Assembly: GCA_036925085.1 (NCBI GenBank)
Contig: JAUPFP010000090.1
Span: 231,001 to 295,000 of the forward strand
Source of the DNA: Brachycybe producta
Taxonomy: Eukaryota; Arthropoda; Diplopoda; Playtdesmida; Andrognathidae
Direction: 5' to 3'
Length of the DNA stretch: 64,000 nt
A program made the position numbers and the translations under genes. Below the pieces are notes generated by a model. That model was given only the letters and a program-made list of their open reading frames with translations. It ran no database searches and was not told the DNA's origin. Every line of letters starts with the position of its first letter. Position 1 is the first letter of the stretch. Of the stretch, positions 41,073 through 51,428 are shown one piece after another.

Positions 41073-41180
41073 TTTTTTTTTTTAAAAATAATAAATATTT
41101 GAAAATTACTTCCAAAATTGTGCAATGTATGCGTTTTATACATTTTTTTTTTATTTTGACTTGAACTAAATATTTTTTAT

Positions 41181-41690
41181 GAGGACTCGGGTTTTTATGC
41201 ATTTATCAAGCAAGCGTTTCTCAATCTGTTTACACAAGTGCCAATTACAGGCAGTTAGAAATAGGTCAGAACTTCAGTTGGTTCCGCCCTTGTTATGACG
41301 ACCAGCAACTTCTAATTGGTTGGTTATGAAGTCTGACGTCACATGCTCCGCCCTTTTCAACGTCAGACTACATAACCAGCCAATTAGAAGTTGCCGGTTG
41401 TCATAACAAGGGCGGAGCCAACTGAAGTTTTAACCTATTTCTAACTGCCTGTGTGCCAATTGTGTTATAACAATCCCATTTAAATCATCCAACAATTGTT
41501 TTTTTTTTCTCAATCATAAACATTGGTTGGAGGCTAGATCTTGCTAGTTGACAACTGAGAGTAACTAGACATCTAGCCTCTAAGCAGCCTGTTTTTTTAA
41601 TTAGAAAAAGCATAATTGCAATTGCACTAATGATTAGGATGATTATTTAACAATTGGCACTTGGGCCACAAATTGAGAAATGTTTGCATA
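41181..41690. mobile_element. hAT-CGG element copy interrupted by MITE-9
   Basis: GAGGACTCGGGTTTTTATGC at left. After removal of the insert GTGCCAATT is continuous with the family. Centre ACATCTAGCCTCTAAGCAGC. Right AACAATTGGCACTTGGGCCA, AATTGAGAAATGTTTGC. Right tip degraded. Confidence 0.65.
41247..41452. mobile_element. MITE-9 copy g with perfect 9 bp duplication
   Basis: Starts ACAGGCAGTTAGAAATAGG and ends CCTATTTCTAACTGCCTGT. GTGCCAATT flanks both sides exactly (41238-41246 and 41453-41461) and is a family word of the hAT-CGG host, so the target is identified. Core TGACGTCA at 41334-41341. Confidence 0.92.
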
Positions 41691-42226
41691 CTTTTAGATT
41701 AAATCATAACCTTGTATGCGATGCGGGTTATGTTACGTGATAATGCATGAGTAAGTGTGTGCCCATTTTTAAATGTTGACTGTGCCACAATTTCTTATGA
41801 CAAAGAATATTGTGTCATAAGCAAAAAAAAAAGGTTGAGAACCACTGGGTTAAATAATAATGTATTTTCTGAATACCTTTAAAAAAAGAATAGCCTTTTT
41901 TATTTAGAAATAAATGTCAGAAAAAAAAAAGGAAAATTTAAGAAGCAGAAAATTATAGCAAATGTAAAGCCGTCAATTGTTGAAAAAGATAAATTTGGTT
42001 GAGATATTATATGTTGGCCATGGGAATAAACATAAAGAAAAATGAAATTGTTGCTTTCATAGTAACATTTTTCTTTAAATCATACATTTTTATACATAAA
42101 TATAAATCTTAATATAATTTATGCATGTCACTGTTATTATGATAATAAGATAACAACAAACAGGATGACGTGACATCATTAAATCTACCAATGTAGATAA
42201 AAAAATTTAATTACGAGTAATTAGGA

Positions 42227-42580
42227 TAGGTTTGGATTTTTAAGCAGTATAAAATATTTTTGCTTTTTTTATACAATTATAAAATGTTCTGAAATATGTA
42301 GCAAAAATAAGCGCAATAACATTAAAAAAAACCATTTTACTTGAAATTTTCAGAATATTTTTTTTTTGAAAATTATAAGAAAAATCAACAATTGTTTTTT
42401 TTCAATGAAAAACACCGGTTAGAGGCTAAAATTCTAGTTGACAACTGATAGTAACCAGACATCTATCTAGCCTCTAACCAGAGGCTGGTTTTTTATTAGA
42501 AAAAAACATAATTGCAGTTGCTCTCATGGTGATTATTATTTAACAATTGGCACTTGAGCCACAAAATTGAAACAATTCCA
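42227..42580. mobile_element. hAT-CGG element copy (diverged)
   Basis: TAGGTTTGGATTTTTAAGCAG at left, then AACACCGGTTAGAGGCTAAA, AGACATCTATCTAGCCTC and ACAATTGGCACTTGAGCCAC. The right tip is lost. An extra palindrome CTCTAACCAGAGGCTGG lies in the centre. Confidence 0.55.
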
Positions 42581-43630
42581 TTCTTTTACATAAAATATTT
42601 ACATAAAAATTATGACAAAAAATTGTCATAATATTTCTGGATTTTTATTGCACAAATGTCAAGAAAATTGTAAAACTAAACAGAATAAACAGTTGGTACT
42701 AAAAACAATGCAGATAGGCTTGTAACATGAACAAGTCTGAAAGAAGCAACAATCATTGACTTGAATGCGTTTCCTTTTCGTGCAAATTGCGTGACAGTTT
42801 TATTAGTATATTATATTACAAAAGAAATATGCAAAGACATAAAAATCCTCTCTAACTCGAGTAATTATCATTGCATAAGAGAAACCGTAAGTTTTCCCAC
42901 AAACACAAAATTAACTTTTCTACTCTTTTATTATGAACTTATGACTGCCATAACTTTTAAACAAAAGTGCTTGAAAAATTATATATTTTTTTCTTCTCCT
43001 CATTTTTCCAACTGTTAATCAAGGATGCATAATTTATGTTTCTTCTAATTAACTGTCTGTGAAGAAATAAAAGGCATTTCTCGCCTAATTTAAGAGGAAT
43101 TATTTCTAAGAAAATATTTTTTTCACAACCTTTTGAAAGCATGATGAGTTTGAGAATTAAAACCAAAGAACAAACAAAAACAAAAAAAAAATCCTTAAAA
43201 GTGGCTTTTATGGACAAAGGGATTGTTTTATAATTTAATTAAATACAAAAATATGATTGACTAACGATGCTAAAAATGAAAGAAAGAACAAGTTTTAATT
43301 TTTCCTAAGTTTGTCTTTCTGAATTTTTTTATTTTCTTGATGTGTTGTACATTTTTAAAATTCTTTCATTTCTTCTTCTTCTTCTAATCTAAATTGCCAA
43401 ATAAATATTTCTCGCAAATTAAATTAGTCTAACATAGTCATTTAAATACATTAAGTGCATATTTTGGAAGAAAAAAAAATTAATTCATGAATTGTGGGTT
43501 CCAATTTTCAATCTTAATATTTAATATTTAATTTGCTTTATGTGTGTATAGGGAGGAGGGCCCAATAGCTCAACACTTGTTTCAATAATAAACTAAAATT
43601 TAACTGGAGAAAAAAAAGGAAATATCAGGG
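42581..43630. other. Unassigned AT-rich stretch
   Basis: No family recognised. Frames of 85 and 86 codons (42761-43018 plus, 42957-43217 minus) overlap on opposite strands and lack motifs. Confidence 0.45.
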
Positions 43631-43633
43631 GCT

Positions 43634-43857
43634 AATACCTAGTACACACACCTGATAATTTAAATGCATTTAAATCAATAAACGTGTTCTACAGAGATCC
43701 GTGAAGGGCAAACAAACAATATGTCGAATTCAATTTATTAAGTTAATAATCTGAAAATATTCGAGTTAATACTTAAATATAATATATACATGTATATTAT
43801 TCACCTAAACACATTTAATTTGAATTCATTTAACTCATGTGTGTGTACTAGGTATTA
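43634..43857 (-). mobile_element. TIR-L element copy 5 (internally deleted)
   Basis: Starts AATACCTAGTACACACACCT and ends GTGTGTGTACTAGGTATTA, the most symmetric tips of the family. About 90 bp including the GGATTCCGT block is missing. Its right tip touches the next element. Confidence 0.75.
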
Positions 43858-44238
43858 GAAGCTAAGAGGGATAAGTGATTTTTTTATTATAAAAAATGGA
43901 GATCAGTATATTTGTGTCGCTCTTAGATGAAACTTGTGACGTCAGAGGGGTTAACCAAAAAATTCAGAATTGTGTTGAATTTTGTCTGATAAAAAGGGGT
44001 TTAAAACAAAGGTTTTTAAACATTTTAACAAAAGGGTTTTTGAATTCTTTGATTATTAATCTTTTTTATTAGACAAAAATATGACATAAGCTTCTTCTAA
44101 GGGCGACGCAAGTATGGCGATATTTTTGTTAATGAAATGATAAAGAATTTGGTGAAGAAGAGAAAATAAATGAAAAAGCTGCTCATTTTACTGTTGCTAT
44201 TTATAGCTTGTCCAAACAATACAACTACTCTCTTAAGT

Positions 44239-44774
44239 CTTAGTACACACTTGGATACAAAGTCACGTGACAAATGGATGAGGACTGTCGAGATAACAGT
44301 TGTGCGACTTTGTATCGAGACAGTGTCTATACATTATCAATTTATCATGCAGCCATACCTCTAATGTCTGTTGTGCACAGGCAGTTAGAAATCGGGAAGA
44401 ACTTCAGTTGGCTCCACCCTTGTTATGACGAATGCAACTTCTAATTGGTTGGTTATGTAGTCTGACGTCACATGCTCCGCCCTTTTCAACGTCGAACCAC
44501 ACAACAAACCACTTAGAAGTTGCCGGTCGTCATAACAAGGGCGGAGCCAACTGAAGTTTTCCCCGATTTCTAACTGACTGTCTATTGTGCAACAAATAGT
44601 AACATGTTTCCAAATTTTGGGTGAGATACAAAAGACACGGGAAGTTTGTCTCGCAATGTTTCCGAGACTTCTGAAACATTGCTTCTAGAATGTCTAGGGA
44701 TTGTATCTCGACAGTGACTAGACAAGGCCACAAATAATAGTGTCGCGCGACTTTGTATCTAAGTGTGTACTAGG
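44239..44774. mobile_element. Inverted-repeat element (TTAGTACACACTT)
   Basis: CTTAGTACACACTTGGATAC and AAAGTC at left, GACTTTGTATCTAAGTGTGT and ACTAGG at right. Internal repeats of GCGACTTTGTATC(G/T)A. The CCTAGTACACAC tip is shared with TIR-L, which suggests related terminal sequences. MITE-9 copy h interrupts it. Confidence 0.7.
44377..44581. mobile_element. MITE-9 copy h with 9 bp duplication
   Basis: Starts ACAGGCAGTTAGAAATCGGG and ends CCGATTTCTAACTGACTGT. Flanks CTGTTGTGC (44368-44376) and CTATTGTGC (44582-44590) match 8 of 9. Core TGACGTCA at 44463-44470 and GGGCGGAGCC. Confidence 0.88.
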
Positions 44775-44851
44775 CTCAAGCCTTTATTTTTTTGAACTGA
44801 AATTACTCAGAACATTTAGTACTTTTATCACTCGTTCCCTTTGGCTTCTAA

Positions 44852-45610
44852 GCTTCTCTCATATATTATATATATATATATTTAATACTTAATCCGACAT
44901 ATTTTGTGCAGAATTGCATAAATACATAAATATATAAACAGGATCTACATTTTGGGGGGTATATTTAAATTTAATACATTTCAATGATTGAATCGAAATT
45001 TATTGAAAAATGAAGAATTTTTTTTTTCATTCTAAATTTAATCTGTTATTTTTGAAAGAAAAAAAAAGTGTGAAAATTTGTTGTCAAAACGGTTGAGGAT
45101 TTTTTTTAAGACTTTTTTGTTTTGCATATTATTTAAATTTAAGATTTCATTCATGTATCAAATTTTTAGACATGTTTTCTCTTCATATAAACAACACATG
45201 TCGTGTTTCAATGGTATTTTTTTCTTTCTCGGGGGGAAAAAAAGGGGGTTGTTAACATTTTTCTTCAAATTTTGTCCTTTTTCTTCTTCAACCATTTGAA
45301 AAATTGTATAACTTACATTGGTAAAGAGAGAAAACCCCTTAAAACAAATGGGTTTTCATGATTTATTATCTATATATCTTAAGTGAAACGGGACGGTCGT
45401 ATATGTATGTATATTGAAGAAATCTGTTAAACCTTGCTGTAGGTAATGTTATTTTGTTGTAAGAGAACCATTTGTCGTGAATTGTACACACATTTTCACA
45501 TATTTTTCCACATCTCAGGTTTTTTTTTCTGGAATCATCAGAAAAAAAAAATTCCAGAAATTGCCTTAAAATATGTTTTCAGACAATTTATCATTTAGGT
45601 TAGACACGGA
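44852..45610. other. Unassigned AT-rich stretch
   Basis: AT run at 44867-44882. A GGGGGGTA word at 44954 and CGGGGGGAAAAAAAGGGGG near 45230. No family or coding signal. Confidence 0.45.
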
Positions 45611-45613
45611 CTT

Positions 45614-45765
45614 ATACCTAGTTTACAATACAAAAATTAACTAAAGTTTAAAAAAAGTTAACCACAGTTAATATTCTATTGGAAACAAATGTGAATTACA
45701 TTAACCATAGTTAAATTTTCTGAACTATGGAGTTAACTCACCAACTTATTATAATAAATGTGTGG
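45614..45765. mobile_element. TIR-G left-arm fragment
   Basis: TACCTAGTTTACAATACAAAAATTAACT, AGTTAACCACAGTTAATATT and GAATTACATTAACCATAG match the left arm of 45964. No right arm. A foldback follows at 45791. Confidence 0.6.
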
Positions 45766-45790
45766 ATGATGTTGAGAAAAGAAAAAAAGG

Positions 45791-45879
45791 GGAAAACTCC
45801 ACTTCTACTTTTCCATTGTTTTCCAATGAAACTTACTTTCATTAGAAAATAATGGAAAAGTAGAGCTAAGTTTCCCATT
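45791..45879. mobile_element. Small foldback
   Basis: GGGAAAACTCCACTTCTACT and TTTCCATTGTTTTC at left are mirrored by GAAAATAATGGAAAAGTAG and AGCTAAGTTTCCC. Stem of about 36 bp with mismatches, loop about 10. It could be a hairpin RNA if transcribed. No evidence of that. Confidence 0.6.
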
Positions 45880-45963
45880 CAAGACAGGGAAACATTTCTT
45901 GTTAAAAAAGAAAAAATGTTGGCCCCCTAAAATAGTCTAGATGTAGTTCAAACAAAATCTTAT

Positions 45964-46578
45964 ACCTCGTTTTCATGTCCAAGAATTAACTGCAGTTAAA
46001 AAAAAGTTAACCATAGTTAATTTCTTAGTGGAAATAAATGTGGTTACATTAATCATGGTTAAATTTTTCTGACCAATGAAGTTAACTGAACTGCATTGAC
46101 AAAATGTGTTTAATCATGTTATGGAATGGTTAAGTACTTGTACATCACTTCCTGTGTTCAAACAAATTTAGCCTACAAGCAAACATGGCAGATAGTGAGA
46201 ACACTCCATTTTTTTTGACTGAATGAGGAGTGAAGTTTTTAACAGGAAGTGAAGCTGAATAATGAATGATACAAAATCATTTAACCACAGGTAAAAGTGT
46301 TTTTTTTAAATGGAAACACACAAAAGTACCATTTCTAGCTTGCCAATAGTTAAAATCCGCCATTTTGTTTGTAGGCTAAATTTTTTTAAACACATTAAGT
46401 GACATATTTAAAAAATCAATAATGTAGTTAACCACATTGAGTCAATTGTAGTTGAGTTTTAACTCCACTGTTCAGAAATTTAACCATGGTTAATGTAACC
46501 ATATTTGTTTCCACTATAAATAATTAACTGTGTTTAACTTTTTAAACTGCAGTTAATTTTTTTTATAGTGGAAACGAG
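45964..46578. mobile_element. TIR-G element, full reference copy
   Basis: Starts CCTCGTTTTCATG and ends GTGGAAACGAG, inside mirrored flanks TTATA. Arms pair over more than 100 bp: AACTGCAGTTAAAA, AACCATAGTTAA, GGTTACATTAA.CATGGTTAAATTT, CACTTCCTGTGTTCAAACAAATTTAGCCTAC on the left, with the mirror set on the right. GTTAAC and AACTGCAGTT palindromes recur. Copies at 16713, 45614 and 52611. No transposase. Confidence 0.8.
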
Positions 46579-47330
46579 TTATAAGTGAGAAACTTTTCAA
46601 ACTGATGTATAAATGGGACATTAATTTATTTCATTTGAAGTCATTGCTGTCAACACAAATGTAACCATTTTCGCCTTTTTAAACTGGGTTTTCTCGCCCC
46701 CCCTCTCTCTCATCCATATTAAATACGATACATTTTATCAAGTTAAATAACTCCTCTAGTATATTTGTAATAAAGAAAAATATTCGAATAGTAATAAAAA
46801 GGAAATTACATTGTGTTTTAATGTACATAAAAGAATGCATGTAAGCATATAATTCAGTAATTGGAATGTTTATATCTTTCTGATTATTGATGAAAGTAGA
46901 GAGAGAAAGAAGACTTTCCATTACATTACTCTTCTAGTTTTTTTCTTCTTAAATATATATATAAATGTGTTGATACAAATGGGATCTTTTAAGAAAAACA
47001 GAAAGAAAAAAATATTTATTGTATTTCTGATAAGAAAATTCTGTTTTTGTTGCAAATTGAAGCAAGGACTACAATAATCGATCTTTATGAACCCATATTA
47101 AAGCCCAGGAGGGGCCTTTTTTTACGATTACGATTTACGATTATTTCAAGTGAAAATGAAAGCAAAAATGTGAACATTTTAAGTTGTTTTTTTCTTTCTA
47201 CTTTTTCTTTGAATTGTTTATTTTGAACCCAAATCAAAATATGAGCATTTCTTTTGAATAGTTTTGCAAAATATTATTTTTCTGATAAATGTTTTTCGTC
47301 AGGATGTTTTAGAAAAGACCCTCAAAAGGA
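46579..47330. other. Unassigned AT-rich stretch
   Basis: Contains ACGATTACGATTTACGATTA (47135) and AT-rich runs. No recognised family or gene. Confidence 0.45.
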
Positions 47331-47332
47331 CC

Positions 47333-47515
47333 TTGGGGCCTTCTTACCGAAAAAAAAAATCATAAAATTATGACAGTCGTACCTTATGATGTCACTCTTT
47401 GTGTGCTATTATTTTCTGTCATTTTGCACTGTACACTAGTCAATGGAAGTATTTGTCATTTTTTTGTTACTGTTACATGGCTATGAGGTAGATGTGACAG
47501 TTTTGTTTTCTTTCC
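47333..47515 (+). repeat. Dispersed repeat X copy 2
   Basis: GGGGCCTTCTTACCGAAAAA, TCATAAAATTATGACAGTCG, TACCTTATGATGTCAC and GGCTATGAGGTAGATGTGAC parallel 37015-37190 in the same order. Class unknown. Confidence 0.55.
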
Positions 47516-47521
47516 ATAATG

Positions 47522-47755
47522 AGGTTGCGTTTTCTGAAGAGCAACGCTAGAGAGAGAATGTAAAGTGTGTTAAAAACTAGAATGGGTAGTTTGAATTACT
47601 TCATAGAGTTTAGTGTTTTCACGATATCTTTCAAAATAAAGTTTTTGTAGACCAAAAAATAAAAAATATCGTCTGCTTATAGTTGAGACATTTTCAAACT
47701 GACCTATAAATCTTATTTTAATACCATATTTTTTTAAAAAAAAACTCATAATGAG
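47522..47755. mobile_element. PAL-M left-arm copy
   Basis: GTGTGTTAAAAACTAGAATGGG, TATCTTTCAAAATAAAGTTT and TTGAGACATTTTCAAACTGAC. The right arm is replaced by the foldback at 47757. Confidence 0.5.
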
Positions 47756-47756
47756 G

Positions 47757-47880
47757 AGGTTCAGAAGCCAAGAAGAATAAGTGACATTCTATGGCGATCT
47801 CTTACTTTGAACTCAACTTACTCCGAACTTTCTTTTTGTCACTTGTTTCTCTAGGCTTCTAAATCCTTCACCTAAAATAT
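47757..47880. mobile_element. Short foldback related to 43857-44851
   Basis: TTCAGAAGCCAAGAAGAATA and AGTGACA at left are mirrored by TTGTCACTTGTTTCTCTAGG and CTTCTAAA. Tips match those of the larger element at 43857, so this is probably its MITE form. Confidence 0.6.
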
Positions 47881-48383
47881 GAAATTTTTCCAGCTTAAAC
47901 CTAATTTTCAACATTTCCTTCTCACAAAACCCCTCGTTATTTATATTTTTTTTAACCTTTAAATTATTTTATTTGTTTGAGCATATTTTACTATAGGGCT
48001 TACAATAATTCCATTGAAAATTGAGACAAAAAGATCACAAAAACATAAATAATTTAAACAAAAATTTGTATAAAATATTTGAGATAAAATTTTTGCAAAA
48101 AAAATAAAAGTCATCCTATCTTTTAACCTGTTTGGTTCCATTTCAAAATATCGACTGATTATAATATAATTTATCATATCTCTTAAAATATAGAAGTAAA
48201 AAAATATTAATATTGATTTTACATAGGAAAAGGGGGTGGGGTGGGGGAGAGAGAGAGGTTTAATGATGATAATAATAATTCATATTACACAATAAGTAAT
48301 ATGATGACATATTTAAGCGCATGCGTATCGAATGCAAATTTCACTTCCGTTTTGACTTTTCAAAAAGGGATTTTTGCAAAGTT

Positions 48384-48385
<2 letters not shown>
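47881..48385. other. Unassigned AT-rich stretch
   Basis: No family recognised. A GGGGTGGGGTGGGGGAGAG purine tract lies at 48234-48256. GCGCATGCGTATCG at 48316 is an isolated GC-rich word. Confidence 0.4.

Positions 48386-48387
<2 letters not shown>

Positions 48388-48466
<79 letters not shown>
48388..48466 (+). repeat. (GA)n microsatellite, about 39 units
   Basis: An uninterrupted GA run, the longest dinucleotide run in the window, ending in AAAGAGAAATATATATA. The open frames of 104 and 68 codons that cross it encode only RE repeats and are not genes. Confidence 0.95.
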
Positions 48467-48473
<7 letters not shown>

Positions 48474-48476
48474 ATA

Positions 48477-48684
48477 TATATATGTTACTGTCAATCTGCG
48501 AAATCAGTCAATCTTCAGATTGCCTAAGCAATATGCAAAACAACCAACCTGCTAGTGAATCTGCAAAATTAAACACCTAAACTGTATTGAATTTTGCAGA
48601 TTCACTAGCAGTTTGGTGGTTTTGCAGATTACCTAAAAAATCTGCAGATTGACTGATTTCGCAGACTGACAAGTAACATATATT
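48477..48684. mobile_element. PAL-S palindromic element copy 1
   Basis: ATATATATGTTACTGTCAAT and CTGCGAAATCAGTCAATC at left are mirrored by GATTGACTGATTTCGCAG and ACTGACAAGTAACATATAT. Inner arms GCTAGTGAATCTGCAAAAT and its mirror. Inserted next to the GA run. Copy 2 at 57937 also lies next to an AT run, so it may prefer simple repeats. Confidence 0.75.
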
Positions 48685-49295
48685 TAGAAAATGATGGCAA
48701 AAGCTTTTGTAAATTAAAACTGTTAATTAACATTCTGTTGAAGATTGTGTTATATGTGTGTATGGGGTGTTTTATATTTAATAATCTTTGTCCCATAAGA
48801 GGCGGCACCTCTCCCCTCCCTCTCTCCCTTTAAGCAACCCTCTAATTCCATCTCTCCTCCTCCCTCCCTTCTCTTTTGTCCTCATTTTCGATGAAATTTC
48901 CATATTTTATCAATTACTCTAAGGGCTTATAAAATTGCACATAAATGAATAGATGTGACAATTAAAGTGGAGCAAAAAAAGGATGAGCTTCTTAAGTAGA
49001 AAATACTAAGGAGAGAGATAGAGATTTCATAATATGAACATCATATATGCATAAACACTTGTTGCATTTTAATAATATTTAATATTCTTGTTTTATCTAA
49101 TGAATAATTCATGCAGAAAAGGGATTTGAGTTATAGGAAATAATAAAAGTGAAATATTTCTTATTGTTTTTCGTCATCTTATATAAATACTAAATTTAGA
49201 AAAAGTTATAAAAGAAATCTATTAATCTAGGTTAAGGTGTAAACGATCCTCAAACTCTGGTTATTTTTTAAGGCACAAATTTAAAAAAAAAAAGG
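48685..49295. other. Unassigned stretch
   Basis: A pyrimidine-rich tract CTCTCCCCTCCCTCTCTCCC at 48810 and further CT-rich DNA to 48880. No coding signal. Confidence 0.4.
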
Positions 49296-49299
49296 TGAA

Positions 49300-49900
49300 A
49301 GTGTTTGAGAAACTAGAATGAGGGTAGCTTAATAGGACCTGAGGATTAAAAGAGGTAGAAGAAGAAGGCCCAGTGGTTCCCAAACAAGCATATAGGGTCA
49401 CATTTGGGGTCTCTGGGAGTTTGGTACAAAATCGAAAGGAGTGGAGAGCTAGAAACGCCAAATGACAAATTTACACTAAATTTACCTAACCTAACCTAGG
49501 GCAAATGGTCCTTTAGGGCTTAAGCTTTTTATGTGAACTTTGAAAATAGCCTAACTTTAAACTGATGATATATTTTAAACTTTTTGTATATAAAAAGTTT
49601 ATTTTGAAATATATCAACACGATACTTACTATTCTAGTTTTTAAAACACTTTCAATTTCTCTTTAGTGTTGTTTATGAATTTATTCCATTTTTCAGGATT
49701 AAAATAAAAAAAAACTTAAAAGTGTTTTAGAAACTAGAAGAGTAATTCAATCACTTAAAAATATTTTCATTTTGGTATCTTTTAAAATAAGCTTTTTATG
49801 TCAGTTTCAAAATAACCTTACTTGTTTTTTTATGAAAAAAACATGAAAACTAGTCTAGTGTCTAAAACACTTTCAATTTCTTTTAAATTCAGAGTAAATA
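49300..49900. mobile_element. One or two PAL-M copies with an hAT-like insertion
   Basis: GTTTGAGAAACTAGAATGAG at 49309, then CAGTGGTTCCCAAACAAGC (49370, an hAT-type tip) and CCTAACCTAACCTAGG, then PAL-M words resume (TTTATTTTGAAATATATCAAC, TTCTAGTTTTTAAAACACTTTC). A second copy follows with GTGTTTTAGAAACTAGAAGA at 49722. Boundaries of the insertion are uncertain. Confidence 0.45.
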
Positions 49901-50001
49901 GAATTTGCATTATGTAAAGAAAAAAAAACTAGACCGCTCTTTTTAATGTGAAACAATTTCTAGATTTACAATTTTAAAATATTAAATTTGAAAAATGACT
50001 C

Positions 50002-50311
50002 TGCAAGCAGCCAAGAAGGTTTGTGGCAGAGGGACAAAAGTTTAATTACAGAATGGGAAATGCATTGTCAAAAACTTGAACCATCTACAAGTAATATACA
50101 GTTTAAAAAACCAATTCAAAGGTTTATTAATTTGACAAAGAGATTTTCTGTGATGAAGCCACCTGTTCTGAGGGTGGGCTTTGTGGATCTTATAGACCTG
50201 ATGGGCAATTGTGGACCTTATGGGCCAAGTGGTCCGGGCTCACTTAAAGTTTTGTGGACTGAGGCTGGAACTTATTTTTGTTTACAAAATGTAGGTTTTT
50301 TTTTACTTTGA
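50002..50311 (+). other. Repeated 14-codon word and reverse minisatellite relative
   Basis: ACTCTGCAAGCAGCCAAGAA starts a 40 bp word shared with 36869, 37730 and 59750. At 50165-50245 GTGGGCTTTGTGGATCTTAT and GATGGGCAATTGTGGACC resemble the reverse of the 32190 minisatellite. A 107-codon frame (49988-50311) spans both but is in a different frame from the shared word, so it is not called a gene. Confidence 0.4.
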
Positions 50312-51190
50312 AGTCCATTGACTGATAATTTTGTGTTCGTTTACACTGTGTTTTTTTTAGGTTGGTTCATTTACATGTCTGACAGCATTAAATATGAAAC
50401 CCTTCAAAACACACGAAATTTTATATTAAAAAAAATCATTTTCAATTTTCAACATAAACCGATGAAGCAAAAAAAAAAATAAATAAATAATAATTTTGAA
50501 TGTTTTCATATCATAGCTAGAAAGTTAGTTACTAGGAGCTCAATTCCAATAATACAAATTCCTAATAATAGTAATATGAATCTATGAAATGGATAAAAAT
50601 CGATTGGTTTTCATAGTTTTTTTTTTTTTGATTTCGCAAAAATATATTTTTCTGAAAAGCAAACCAATACAAAAAAAAATAAGAGTAAGATTCTTATCTT
50701 TTTTTTTTAATGAAAAAGATGAAAAGTTTTGATGTCTCAAGCTGAAATTTCTTAAAACTCCAACAAATAGGTTACAAAAGTTAAGTTTGTGTTTATCTGG
50801 TTATGAGTGAAAAGGTCAAATTGTTCTCTATAATGATGAGATTGGATGACCAATGACCACCACCACCACCAACCACTCTTTAATAATACAACAATATTGA
50901 TTTTATTGCATTGAATCCGCAAATCCGCACAGATGCTTCTACCCTACTCCCATTTTTATATATAATACAATATGGTGGTCGTCTCTCAACTTATATATAG
51001 ACACATGCAATTAAGTTCTGTTTTATTTTCAGATGTTTCTAGGTGACCAAACATTGTTATTTTGTTATCAGAGAAAACAAGAAGAATGTTGTTTCTGGTG
51101 GGTTTGAGGTGGAATTAATTTCCTAAGAGTCTATTTATGGTAGGACCATACTGGCAATACTACAACTCCTTCCTTTCTTGTGTGTGTTAC
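50312..51190. other. Unassigned AT-rich stretch
   Basis: A and T runs up to eleven bases and an ACC run at 50860-50872. Nothing else recognised. Confidence 0.45.
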
Positions 51191-51196
51191 TGCCAT

Positions 51197-51210
51197 ACTT
51201 GTACAACTTT

Positions 51211-51284
<74 letters not shown>

Positions 51285-51298
51285 AAAGTTGTACAAGT
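51197..51298. repeat. 102 bp perfect palindrome of GT-AT-AC repeats
   Basis: ACTTGTACAACTTTTGTGTG continues into GT, then about 26 TA units, then the exact mirror CACACAAAAGTTGTACAAGT. The microsatellite forms the centre of an inverted repeat with unique-sequence arms of 15 bp. Such structures extrude cruciforms easily. Confidence 0.85.
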
Positions 51299-51428
51299 TT
51301 AGTAGACCCTACAATAGATAAATATGGGTACGCAATTACGGCAACATTATTGCACCTAACTGCTCAGGCTTATATTAATAATTGTTTTATTTAAATTGGT
51401 ACTTAATTTGAATATTATATATATATTA

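Larger units (their letters stand above)
40649..41847. mobile_element. Old hAT-like element with three nested insertions
   Basis: Left CAATGGTTCTTCAAAGGGTG and right AAAAGGTTGAGAACCACTG are CAGTGGTTCTCAACC-type hAT ends. GTGTGCCACA words near the left recur as TGTGCCACAATTTC at 41790. Between them lie a PAL-M copy and an hAT-CGG copy that itself contains MITE-9 copy g. Flanking 8-mers no longer match, as expected of the oldest layer. Confidence 0.6.
43857..44851. mobile_element. Inverted-repeat element (TTAGAAGCYAA), host of a nest
   Basis: TTAGAAGCTAAGAGGGATAAGTGA at left is mirrored by TCACTCGTTCCCTTTGGCTTCTAA at right. A short relative lies at 47757-47880. It contains another inverted-repeat element (44239-44774), which contains MITE-9 copy h. 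Interior includes GTGACGTCAGAGGGGTTAAC. Confidence 0.65.

Noticed and set aside
48241-48555. Frames encoding RERERE repeats
   Set aside because: They are translations of the (GA)n run.
49988-50311. 107-codon frame ending in GPYGPSGPGSLKVLW
   Set aside because: The second half is a degenerate reverse copy of the 32190 minisatellite. The shared 14-codon word is in another frame.
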